Source: an uncultured Jannaschia sp. (GTDB taxonomy: Bacteria; Pseudomonadota; Alphaproteobacteria; Rhodobacterales; Rhodobacteraceae). Taken from it: a DNA stretch of 21,048 nucleotides. This document shows, piece by piece, positions 1 through 6,466 of this stretch. The translations under genes and the position numbers were made by a program. Numbering within the stretch: the first letter of the stretch is position 1; the number at the start of each line of letters is the position of its first letter. Where the stretch lies: the NCBI GenBank assembly GCA_937916365.1, contig CALFSY010000161.1, positions 1 through 21,048 on the forward strand, written 5' to 3'. Below the pieces are notes generated by a model. The model saw only the letters and a program-made list of their open reading frames with translations. It did no database searches and was not told where the DNA came from.

Positions 1-217
1 CATCAGCGATTGTTCCAGACGTATCAGAATGTAAAATGGTCGGGTGCGACGGCGCAAGAAACGGAATGCGCCCATCACGGATTTTGTAGTCCACTGGATT
101 AACGCTTGACGCTTCGACTTTGATAATAACCTCCCCCTCGCGTGCATATGGGGTTGGGAATTCTACCCTTTCAAATATATCTGGCCCGCCGAACCCATTG
201 ATAATCATTGCTTTCAT
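1..217 (-). CDS. Quinone oxidoreductase-like / zinc-type alcohol dehydrogenase family protein, N-terminal part (cut by the window edge)
   Basis: The gene starts at 217 on the minus strand and runs off the left edge, leaving 72 codons. The protein begins MKAMIINGFGGPDIFERVEF and continues with REGEVIIKVEASSVNPVDYK, which is the typical start of the GroES-like domain of medium-chain dehydrogenase/reductases of the NADPH:quinone oxidoreductase type. In that family the NPVDYK segment is conserved and the nucleotide-binding domain follows; here that part lies outside the window. The start is supported by a GAGGA ribosome binding site 6 bases upstream. The gene lies 25 bases downstream of the MAPEG gene on the same strand, so the two are probably co-transcribed. 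Substrate and cofactor cannot be told from this fragment. Family assignment is good, exact function unknown. Confidence 0.8.
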   Translation of the reverse strand, partial: MKAMIINGFGGPDIFERVEFPTPYAREGEVIIKVEASSVNPVDYKIRDGRIPFLAPSHPTILHSDTSGTIAD

Positions 218-242
218 CGTTTTCCTCAATCTATGATAGAGC

Positions 243-686
243 TTAAAATGCGTTTGCCACGCCAATTACAAGCGCCACACCAAGCACGACCGATGTCGCG
301 GCGGTAAGCATTGCGCCCCCGGCCCGCAGCATCAGGAAGATTTTTTTGCCACCTTCGGCGCCGATCAGGTGCGAACCCGCCGCGCTTGAAAAACCAACAC
401 CATGCATCAATCTTGCCACGGCAAATGCAACCGCGATCCAGAACGCCAATCCTGTTTGGCCAAACAAAACCTCATATATCGCAAGAACAGCAACGAAAAT
501 TGCGGCATTCTCGGCCAGGTTGCCGTGCCTGCGAACCAGGCGTTCCAATATGATGTCACCGTCAATGCCGACACCTTTTTTCAAGCCCGTTCGATACATC
601 CCGACGTTAAGCATCAGAAGACTCTGCACGGTAAGCAACCCGCCGCCCAGAATGGCCGTGTAAAATGGTGTGAAGAGTTGATCCAT
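243..686 (-). CDS. MAPEG family integral membrane protein
   Basis: A 147-residue membrane protein starting MDQLFTPFYTAILGGGLLTV. The start at 686 was chosen over a longer open frame reaching 914 because AAAGGA lies just upstream and the longer version would run through the divergent promoter and into lysR coding sequence. Hydrophobic segments are visible near residues 7-27, 58-76, 79-96 and 122-145. The middle holds the loop ILERLVRRHGNLAENAAIFV, with the basic residues followed by Asn and Glu typical of MAPEG proteins (membrane-associated proteins in eicosanoid and glutathione metabolism). Length fits the family, usually 130-150 residues. Bacterial members sit in the inner membrane; some are glutathione transferases but most have no known substrate. 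It leads a probable two-gene operon with the oxidoreductase gene and is divergent from lysR. The family is clear, the specific activity is not. Confidence 0.85.
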   Translation of the reverse strand: MDQLFTPFYTAILGGGLLTVQSLLMLNVGMYRTGLKKGVGIDGDIILERLVRRHGNLAENAAIFVAVLAIYEVLFGQTGLAFWIAVAFAVARLMHGVGFSSAAGSHLIGAEGGKKIFLMLRAGGAMLTAATSVVLGVALVIGVANAF

Positions 687-749
687 TGGTTTTCCTTTCT
701 TTTCGTGTCTTCCCAAGGTGATAACCTTGCGTAGGCCATAGAAATTGGT

Positions 750-778
750 TTGACGGGGATCAATGTAGTGGCTAATTT
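750..778 (+). promoter_or_regulatory. Promoter of the lysR gene, with an overlapping LysR-type dyad
   Basis: TTGACG (750-755) and TAATTT (773-778) are separated by 17 bases, a good sigma-70-type pair on the plus strand. Transcription would begin near 785, after the GTG at 781 that opens a longer reading frame, which supports ATG 838 as the true start. The inverted repeat ATTT-N9-AAAT (775-791) satisfies the T-N11-A form of LysR operators and overlaps the -10 element, as expected for an autoregulated divergent regulator. The promoter is well supported; the operator is a guess from a short dyad. Confidence 0.55.
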
Positions 779-837
779 TTGTGTTAGAAATAAACAGTAT
801 TACAACTACACGGCGCAAAAATGCGCCACAAAGGCCG

Positions 838-1722
838 ATGGATTGGGAAGACATCAAAATTCTGGGGCAACTCGCCCAGAATGGAACGGTGCGCGCGGCG
901 GCAAAAGCCCTCAAAGTTCATCATTCCACGATAAGCCGCCGCATCACCACGCTTGAGCGTTCGGTCGGGGTGCGATTATTTGATCGCCTCCCCGAAGGAT
1001 ACGTTCTGACCGAGGCGGGCGCGCATTTGGCAAATTCTGCCAAGGTGATGGACGATGAAGTCATTCGCGCGCAAAGGCTTATCTTGGGGGGTGACCAAGA
1101 GATGGCGGGTCGCATCCTGGTGACGATGGCCGAACCCGTCGCCGTTCATGCGTTTGGTCCACGAATGGCCGATTTTTATGCGCAATATCCCAATCTTGAC
1201 GTGGAGATCACCTCATCAACCAGCATGATTGATCTATCGCGACGCAAGGCAGATGTCGCCGTTCGTATGAATAACACCCCGCCAGATAGCCTGTTTGGCA
1301 AACGCTTGTTTCCTTACTACAACGCCGTTTATGCCAGCGCGGACTACTTGGCCGCGCACGATTTTGAACATGCGCCGGAAAAGGCACGATGGATCGGGTG
1401 GGACGGGTCGTTCGAACGTTTCCCGCATTGGACAGCATCAACCGCTTTCAACCGTGTGCCCGTTACAGGCAACTTTCCCGCGCTTGATATGCAAGCCGCC
1501 ATGGCGCGCGCGGGGGCGGGGCTTGCCATGCTTCCATGTTTTATTGGGGATCGTGACCCCATGCTGGTGCGCGCGTCCCCCGATGCCCCAACCCCCGCGC
1601 GCGATATTTGGATCCTTACCCATGCGGACCTTCGGCGAACTACGCGGATACGCGCATTCATGACGTTTGCGGAACAGGTTATTCGCGAAAACAAATCGCT
1701 TTTTGTTGGATCGCTCAAATAA
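838..1722 (+). CDS. LysR family transcriptional regulator
   Basis: A 294-residue protein beginning MDWEDIKILGQLAQNGTVRA. Residues 1-60 form the winged helix-turn-helix DNA-binding domain, including AAAKALKVHHSTISRRITTL, followed by the usual VGVRLFDRLPEGYVLTEAG hinge. The rest, about residues 85-290, is the LysR substrate-binding domain, with the standard start GRILVTMAEPVAVHAFGPRM and the segment VAVRMNNTPPDSLFGKRLF. The overall length is normal for the family. ATG 838 is preferred over a GTG at 781 because AAAGG precedes it and because the predicted promoter lies at 750-778. The gene is divergent from the MAPEG-oxidoreductase pair across a 151-base gap, the classic layout for a LysR protein that controls its neighbours. 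The inducing ligand is unknown. Confidence 0.92.
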   Translation: MDWEDIKILGQLAQNGTVRAAAKALKVHHSTISRRITTLERSVGVRLFDRLPEGYVLTEAGAHLANSAKVMDDEVIRAQRLILGGDQEMAGRILVTMAEPVAVHAFGPRMADFYAQYPNLDVEITSSTSMIDLSRRKADVAVRMNNTPPDSLFGKRLFPYYNAVYASADYLAAHDFEHAPEKARWIGWDGSFERFPHWTASTAFNRVPVTGNFPALDMQAAMARAGAGLAMLPCFIGDRDPMLVRASPDAPTPARDIWILTHADLRRTTRIRAFMTFAEQVIRENKSLFVGSLK

Positions 1723-1848
1723 CCTGCGATGGTTCATCCACATCTGTAATTATGTTCAAAGCTCAACACCCATCGCCACCTCGACCCCAGTGGTTCACGT
1801 GCCGCCCGCGCCGAATATGAACATTGCGCATAAGGTTTTGATGAACCT

Positions 1849-3894
1849 TTAATCAAATTCCATGATGACATCATCCACCGCCAATGTATCGCCCAGGGCG
1901 ACGTTGATTTTGGTAATAACGGCATGTCGCTCAGCGCGCAGGATATTTTCCATTTTCATGGCTTCAACAGTGCATAATGGTTGACCCTCTTGCACAGTTT
2001 GGCCGATGTCGACATCAATCTTTACCAATAGTCCAGGCATGGGGCAAAGCAGCATCTTAGACGTATCAGGCGGGCGTTTTTCTGGCATCAACTGCGCAAG
2101 TTCGGCCAAACGCGGGCGGCGCACACGCACGATCACATCTGCCCCACGCACACGCACGCGAAATCCATTTACAATCGGGGTCACCTTTAGGGTTAGGGAT
2201 GCGTCGTCAATCTTTGCCTGCGCAATCGTGTCGCCCGGGGTCCAGGTCGAGGTGACGCGCATGTTTTGCCCATCGGCGAAAGAGACAACCAATCCATTTG
2301 CATCGGTATGAAACCGCAGCGGCAAATCCTGATCTTGCAGTGTAACGATCCAATCGTCCGCAATGCGTTGTGCATGATTGCCAAGGCGCCCCGAGATTTG
2401 CGTGCGGCGGATTTCGGATATTCTGTGAAGGGTTGCCACGGTGGCAGCCACCTGTTGAACCATATGTGCATCTAATGCCATACCTTGGAATCCATCGGGG
2501 TATTCTTCGGCGATAAAGGTGGTTGTGATGTCGCCGCTGATAAATCGCTGATGGTCCATAACCGCGCTTAGAAAAGGCAGGTTGTGGCCGATCCCTTCGA
2601 CCTCAAATTCATCAAGGGCCGCGCGCATGGTGTCAATCGCCATGTCTCTGGTGGGGGCCCATGTGCAAAGTTTCGCGATCATCGGATCGTAGAATACGCT
2701 AATGTCACCGCCCTCTTGCACACCGGTATCGTTGCGCACGGCGGCGGTGCCGTTTGAGGCGCCGGTGTGCCATTTCGCGGCGTTATACAGTGGCCCCGCC
2801 GCAACCTCTGTAGGGGGGCAGTATCGGGTTAAACGCCCGATTGATGGTAGAAAATCACGATATGGATCTTCGGCATAAAGGCGGCTTTCGATGGCGCATC
2901 CAGTAAGGGCAACATCGGTTTGGGTGATCGACAGATGTTCCCCATGGGCCACGCGCAGCATCTGTTCCACAATGTCAATGCCGGTCACAAGTTCGGTGAT
3001 CGGATGTTCCACCTGTAGGCGTGTGTTCATTTCAAGAAAGTAAAAATTTTTCGTAGCATCGACAATAAATTCAACTGTGCCTGCGCTAACATACCCGACG
3101 GCGCGGGCCAAAGCGACGGCTTGTTCCCCCATGGTCCGGCGGGTCTCTGGGTTAAGGAAAGGGGAAGGTGCCTCTTCAATAACCTTTTGATTGCGGCGTT
3201 GGATGGAACATTCCCGTTCGCCCAGGTGAATTATATGGCCATGCGCATCGGCCAACACCTGAATTTCGATATGACGTGGGCGGGTGATGAATTTCTCGAT
3301 AAAGATCCGATCATCGCCAAAACTTGCCGCGGCCTCATTCTTGGAGCTTTGGAATCCTTCGCGTGTTTCTTGGTCGGTCCAGGCGATGCGCATCCCTTTG
3401 CCCCCCCCACCGGCGGACGCTTTAATCATCACAGGATAACCAATATCATTTGCGATATTTACGGCGACATCGGCGTTTTCAATCAACCCCATAAACCCGG
3501 GCACGGTGGCAACCCCCGCCTGTGCTGCAATTTTTTTTGAGGTGATTTTATCGCCCATCGCCTCAATCGCCGCGGCAGGTGGGCCAACAAAGACAACGCC
3601 GGCGTCCGCCAATGCCGCGGCAAAGTTTTTATTCTCAGACAAAAACCCATAGCCCGGGTGCACCGCATCCGCGCCTGTTTTGCGAACCGCAGCAAGGATA
3701 TTGTCAATGGCGATGTAGCTTTCGGTGGCGGAAGATGCCCCAATGTGAACGGCGTGATCGGCCATTTTGACATGCAATGCGTTGCGATCTGCATCGGAAT
3801 AAACGGCGACTGTGGCAATACCCATACGCCGTGCCGTTTTGATTATGCGACAGGCAATTTCACCGCGGTTTGCGATAAGTAGTTTTTTGAACAT
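1849..3894 (-). CDS. pccA: Propionyl-CoA carboxylase, biotin-containing alpha subunit
   Basis: A 681-residue protein starting MFKKLLIANRGEIACRIIKT. Residues 1-450 are a biotin carboxylase: the N-terminal domain, the ATP-grasp glycine loop KASAGGGGKGM, the ERECSIQRRNQK segment and the catalytic FLEMNTRLQVEHP motif are all intact. A BT-type linker domain follows, and the C-terminus is a biotinyl carrier domain whose EAMKMENIL motif places the biotinylated lysine at about residue 647. The enzyme carboxylates biotin with ATP and bicarbonate and, with PccB, turns propionyl-CoA into methylmalonyl-CoA in the cytoplasm. Length and the linker favour PccA over the very similar methylcrotonyl-CoA or acetyl-CoA carboxylase subunits, though the symbol rests on homology alone. 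GGAGG at 3903-3907 supports the start. pccB is not in the window; an unknown small gene lies 79 bases upstream. A run of eight G (minus strand) encodes the glycine loop. Confidence 0.93.
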   Translation of the reverse strand: MFKKLLIANRGEIACRIIKTARRMGIATVAVYSDADRNALHVKMADHAVHIGASSATESYIAIDNILAAVRKTGADAVHPGYGFLSENKNFAAALADAGVVFVGPPAAAIEAMGDKITSKKIAAQAGVATVPGFMGLIENADVAVNIANDIGYPVMIKASAGGGGKGMRIAWTDQETREGFQSSKNEAAASFGDDRIFIEKFITRPRHIEIQVLADAHGHIIHLGERECSIQRRNQKVIEEAPSPFLNPETRRTMGEQAVALARAVGYVSAGTVEFIVDATKNFYFLEMNTRLQVEHPITELVTGIDIVEQMLRVAHGEHLSITQTDVALTGCAIESRLYAEDPYRDFLPSIGRLTRYCPPTEVAAGPLYNAAKWHTGASNGTAAVRNDTGVQEGGDISVFYDPMIAKLCTWAPTRDMAIDTMRAALDEFEVEGIGHNLPFLSAVMDHQRFISGDITTTFIAEEYPDGFQGMALDAHMVQQVAATVATLHRISEIRRTQISGRLGNHAQRIADDWIVTLQDQDLPLRFHTDANGLVVSFADGQNMRVTSTWTPGDTIAQAKIDDASLTLKVTPIVNGFRVRVRGADVIVRVRRPRLAELAQLMPEKRPPDTSKMLLCPMPGLLVKIDVDIGQTVQEGQPLCTVEAMKMENILRAERHAVITKINVALGDTLAVDDVIMEFD

Positions 3895-3973
3895 TTGCCG
3901 TGCCTCCCCCCATATCCAATACCGGTTGTGCCACCTTGGGTTTTATGGGGCTTTGGTCAAGCGTTTTGATGTT

Positions 3974-4321
3974 TTAATCGTCAAAACATTCGGGAAACGC
4001 TGCGCGTGCGCGGGGTTCGTCAATGCGCAGTAAGGCGTCGTAATCTTGCGGGTCAAAGGGATCATGCGCTGCTATCACCTCACGCCCGAAAAGCCAGCTT
4101 AAGCGCCCGGCATCCAGGTTCCCGCGTTCAAACGTTGTGGTTCCGAAATGCACCCACAGGGCCCGCATAAATGCGGCATCTGCCCGCCGATCCGCCGGTC
4201 GCCGGTCAGCGTGGCGATCGCGGGCTACAATTTTGGTTGGCCCATCTTTGTTGGCACGACGGATGGTAAACTGATACTCCGTCCCCGATAGGCGCGATGG
4301 AAAACCGCGATGTTTAATCAT
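3974..4321 (-). CDS. Hypothetical protein upstream of pccA
   Basis: A 115-residue soluble protein beginning MIKHRGFPSRLSGTEYQFTI, which I do not recognise as a named family. It has no signal peptide or membrane segment. The middle is rich in Arg and Asp (DRHADRRPADRRADAA, a short internally repetitive stretch near residues 35-50) and the C-terminus is acidic (PFDPQDYDALLRIDEPRA, ending FDD). AGGG sits 5 bases before the ATG, which supports the start and suggests a real gene. Codon choice resembles pccA rather than the AT-rich gene upstream. It is 79 bases upstream of pccA on the same strand, so it may share the pccA transcript. I infer a small accessory or orphan protein and cannot say more about function. 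Confidence 0.65.
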   Translation of the reverse strand: MIKHRGFPSRLSGTEYQFTIRRANKDGPTKIVARDRHADRRPADRRADAAFMRALWVHFGTTTFERGNLDAGRLSWLFGREVIAAHDPFDPQDYDALLRIDEPRARAAFPECFDD

Positions 4322-4410
4322 GGGGACCCTGCAATATATGATCGCTTATAAAGCCGCCTCTTGTGTATGGTCTTAGAGGTTGCCGTTGGATAGCTTTACT
4401 ACAGGCCGCC

Positions 4411-5529
4411 CTACGTTTTCACAAATCGTTTCAGGTAATCTTCGGAATAATCTGTTTCCAGTTCGACCCAGATTGGAAGATGATCCGACATTTCAAACGT
4501 CATCCACATATTATAAGATTTGGAAAAATTTTCATAAGGTTCTGTTTTGTCTTTATTCTTTGGGTTATCTTGCCGATTCCAAGCAACGATTGGTTCATAA
4601 TGTGCCAGATTTTCCTCATGCGTGGGCCGATCAATAGAGCCAGAATCAGATGTGTCCAAAGGCGCATCGGGTTGTGGCCCAAAAACCGCATAACGCCAAT
4701 CAAATATCCCATGCCGCAATAGACGGGTTTTTCGTGTGCTGGCACCTTTGGTCGTGAAGGCAATTTGATCGTAAAACTTATTGCCTTTCATATTGACCGC
4801 CGGAAAATCGGGCACCTCCATTCCGCTATTAAGAAGGGCTTGCATATTTTCTCCCTCTGGGCTGTCGATATTCATATCACCTAAGAAAACAAATACCTGA
4901 TCCTCTTTTTCTGCACGTTTCAAGAGTATATCCGTAATCGCCTTAATTTCTTCGGAGCGGAGCGAAATATCGCGACCAAAAACAATATGTGTGGAACATA
5001 GGGTAAAGCGAAACCAGTCGGCTTGAAACGCCGCAAAAAATGGTGATCGTGCAATTTGGCGGCCCGTGCTTAACGTTGTGCTGCCGATTACAATTTCGCC
5101 GATGAGATTGCGAAAAAATACTTTGTTAACATTATAAATAAAGGCCATGCGTTCGTTATTTCCACCTTCGTGGGTGGAGGTATCGGTAACAAAATAATCC
5201 CAATTTGGGCCCAAAAGTTTCATTAAGCGCCGAAGTGGTCTTAGGTCTTCGCGCAATTCTTGCACCGCGCAAATATCAAATGTCGCAATAATTTCGGCAA
5301 TATAATGGAAACTTTCATCAAGTCTGGGAATTCCACCATCAAACGCGCGTATATTCCATGATCCGATTATAAGTGAATTTGGTTGTCTATCGCGCACAAT
5401 TTTATGATTAAGGTCATGGCGTAGTGTAAGCAGGCGCCGCGCAATCCAATCGGCTTTGTTACTATAAACATGCTTGTCTGGATAAGTTTCATGGGGGCGG
5501 TAATTTTTTAACGTGTGATAAAAGGGCAT
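4411..5529 (-). CDS. Endonuclease/exonuclease/phosphatase (EEP) family protein
   Basis: A 372-residue protein with the EEP-fold signature in order: SWNIRAFDGG (Asn 59), AVQELRE (Glu 91), NNERMAFIYN (125-134), STHIVFG (His 181), GDMNID (Asp 218 and Asn 220) and the C-terminal SDHLPIW (Asp 349 and His 350). These are the metal-binding and catalytic residues of Mg-dependent phosphodiesterases related to DNase I, exonuclease III and sphingomyelinases, so the enzyme is probably active; the substrate cannot be told. About 50 residues precede the domain, with no signal peptide, so a cytoplasmic location is likely. The gene is clearly AT-richer than its neighbours, uses many A/T-ending codons and has no clear ribosome binding site, which hints at transfer or relaxed selection. 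It lies downstream of rpsD but is separated from it by a strong terminator and has its own candidate promoter. Confidence 0.85.
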   Translation of the reverse strand: MPFYHTLKNYRPHETYPDKHVYSNKADWIARRLLTLRHDLNHKIVRDRQPNSLIIGSWNIRAFDGGIPRLDESFHYIAEIIATFDICAVQELREDLRPLRRLMKLLGPNWDYFVTDTSTHEGGNNERMAFIYNVNKVFFRNLIGEIVIGSTTLSTGRQIARSPFFAAFQADWFRFTLCSTHIVFGRDISLRSEEIKAITDILLKRAEKEDQVFVFLGDMNIDSPEGENMQALLNSGMEVPDFPAVNMKGNKFYDQIAFTTKGASTRKTRLLRHGIFDWRYAVFGPQPDAPLDTSDSGSIDRPTHEENLAHYEPIVAWNRQDNPKNKDKTEPYENFSKSYNMWMTFEMSDHLPIWVELETDYSEDYLKRFVKT

Positions 5530-5562
5530 AATTTGAGCCGCAAAATTATTAAACGTAGAAAA

Positions 5563-5590
5563 ATTATCCCAAATACAATAAAAAAATCAA
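5563..5590 (-). promoter_or_regulatory. Candidate promoter of the EEP-family gene
   Basis: On the minus strand TTGATT (5590-5585) and GATAAT (5568-5563) are 16 bases apart, which would start transcription about 27 bases before the ATG at 5529. The -35 lies just beyond the rpsD terminator palindrome, so the gene would be expressed on its own. The surrounding sequence is very AT-rich, which makes chance matches likely. Confidence 0.4.
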
Positions 5591-5604
5591 CAAAAATAAA
5601 TGGT

Positions 5605-5631
5605 AAATGCCAATCAAATTGATTGGCATTT
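5605..5631 (-). terminator. Perfect palindromic terminator downstream of rpsD
   Basis: AAATGCCAATCAA and TTGATTGGCATTT flank a single central A, giving 13-base perfect arms. As RNA this folds to an 11-base-pair stem with a small loop. On the minus strand, the rpsD sense, the stem is followed by T-rich sequence (ATTTATTTTTG), as in a Rho-independent terminator. It starts 22 bases after the rpsD stop codon. The plus strand also has a T-rich flank, so it could work in both directions. Confidence 0.75.
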
Positions 5632-5653
5632 ATCTTTAATTTTATTTAAAAAC

Positions 5654-6274
5654 CTAGCTTTTGGCGTAGAATTCAACAACCAAGTTTGGTTCCATCATGA
5701 CGGCATACGGCACATCGCCCAATGCCGGTGTGCGCACGAATGTGGCGGTCATTTTAGAATGGTCCGCGTCAATGTAATCGGGCACATCACGTTCGGGTAA
5801 TTGCACGGCCTCTAACACCACCGCCATCTGTTTGGATTTTTCGCGCACCGCAATCACGTCGCCCTCTTTCACGCGGTAAGAGGGAATGTTCACACGCTTA
5901 CCGTTCACAGTAACGTGGCCGTGGTTCACAAATTGCCGTGCGGCAAAAATGGTGGAAACAAATTTTGCCCGGTAAACCATCGCATCCAGACGGCGTTCCA
6001 AAAGACCGATTAAGTTTTCACCGGTGTCGCCCCGCACACGTTCGGCCTCGGCGTAGATGCGGCGGAATTGTTTTTCCGTCAAATCTCCGTAATGGCCCTT
6101 TAGTTTTTGTTTGGCGCGCAGCTGTATACCGAAATCTGACATTTTACCTTTGCGCCGTTGGCCATGTTGGCCGGGGGCATAATCGCGGCGGTTAACGGGT
6201 GATTTCGGACGCCCCCAGATGTTTTCGCCCATCCGGCGGTCAATTTTGTATTTGGCAGCGGTGCGTTTTGTCAC
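5654..6274 (-). CDS. rpsD: 30S ribosomal protein S4
   Basis: A 206-residue protein, the normal length, that begins at a GTG codon as MTKRTAAKYKIDRRMGENIW. A longer open frame extends to 6424, but the family start and a GGAG ribosome binding site at 6282-6285 fix the start at 6274. The sequence follows S4 throughout: the N-terminal domain GRPKSPVNRRDYAPGQHGQ, then LRAKQKLKGHYGDLTEKQF, and the S4 RNA-binding domain around residues 95-155 (LERRLDAMVYRAKFVSTIFA, ARQFVNHGHVTVNGKRVNIP). S4 is a primary 16S rRNA-binding protein that starts assembly of the small subunit body. In this type of alphaproteobacterium rpsD stands outside the main ribosomal protein operon, as here. It has its own candidate promoter just after nrdJ, a structured leader that may control translation, and a palindromic terminator. 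Confidence 0.98.
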   Translation of the reverse strand: MTKRTAAKYKIDRRMGENIWGRPKSPVNRRDYAPGQHGQRRKGKMSDFGIQLRAKQKLKGHYGDLTEKQFRRIYAEAERVRGDTGENLIGLLERRLDAMVYRAKFVSTIFAARQFVNHGHVTVNGKRVNIPSYRVKEGDVIAVREKSKQMAVVLEAVQLPERDVPDYIDADHSKMTATFVRTPALGDVPYAVMMEPNLVVEFYAKS

Positions 6275-6420
6275 CTCTGATCTCCTTCCATGAGCTTGGC
6301 CTATGCAGGCCAGTATGAAGGGCGTTGTCCTTTGCCATACAGCAATTTGCCATATGGCTGACAGGATCCCTCTTACGAGGACCACCAACACCAATTTATT
6401 ACGCGGTGAAATATCCGCAG
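6275..6420 (-). promoter_or_regulatory. Structured 5' leader of rpsD, candidate S4 autoregulatory RNA
   Basis: About 146 bases lie between the predicted transcription start and the GTG of rpsD. In the rpsD-sense strand they hold three hairpins: CCTC-GTAA-GAGG (6380-6369), a GNRA tetraloop; an 11-base-pair stem with two G-U wobbles and an AAT loop (6358-6334, arms GCCATATGGCA and TGCTGTATGGC); and TGGCCT-GCAT-AGGCCA (6312-6297), which ends 11 bases before the GGAG ribosome binding site. The wobbles and the GNRA loop exist only in the minus-strand RNA, so the structure is meant for the rpsD transcript. S4 is known to repress its own synthesis in enteric bacteria and in Bacillus through leader structures; whether this leader does the same is inference. 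Confidence 0.5.
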
Positions 6421-6426
6421 GCAATT

Positions 6427-6456
6427 TTCCTACGCTGTTACGTGGTGTGCTGTCAA
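6427..6456 (-). promoter_or_regulatory. Candidate promoter of rpsD
   Basis: A perfect -35 TTGACA (6456-6451) is followed 18 bases later by TAGGAA (6432-6427), a weak -10; the overlapping GTAGGA would give a 17-base spacer. It sits 11 bases after the nrdJ stop codon, where rpsD needs its own start. The -35 is convincing, the -10 less so. Confidence 0.5.
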
Positions 6457-6466
6457 TGTCGTGTTT

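Noticed and set aside
1832..1849. AAGGTT-N6-AACCTT at the 3' end of pccA as a terminator
   Set aside because: The stem is only six A/T-rich pairs and no T run follows on either strand, so support is too weak to list.
3401..3408. Run of eight C inside pccA as a phase-variation tract
   Set aside because: It encodes the conserved glycine loop of the ATP-grasp domain, so the run follows from protein sequence and codon choice.
3121..3540. A 139-codon plus-strand frame opposite pccA
   Set aside because: It is antisense to the biotin carboxylase ATP-grasp region and has no features of its own.
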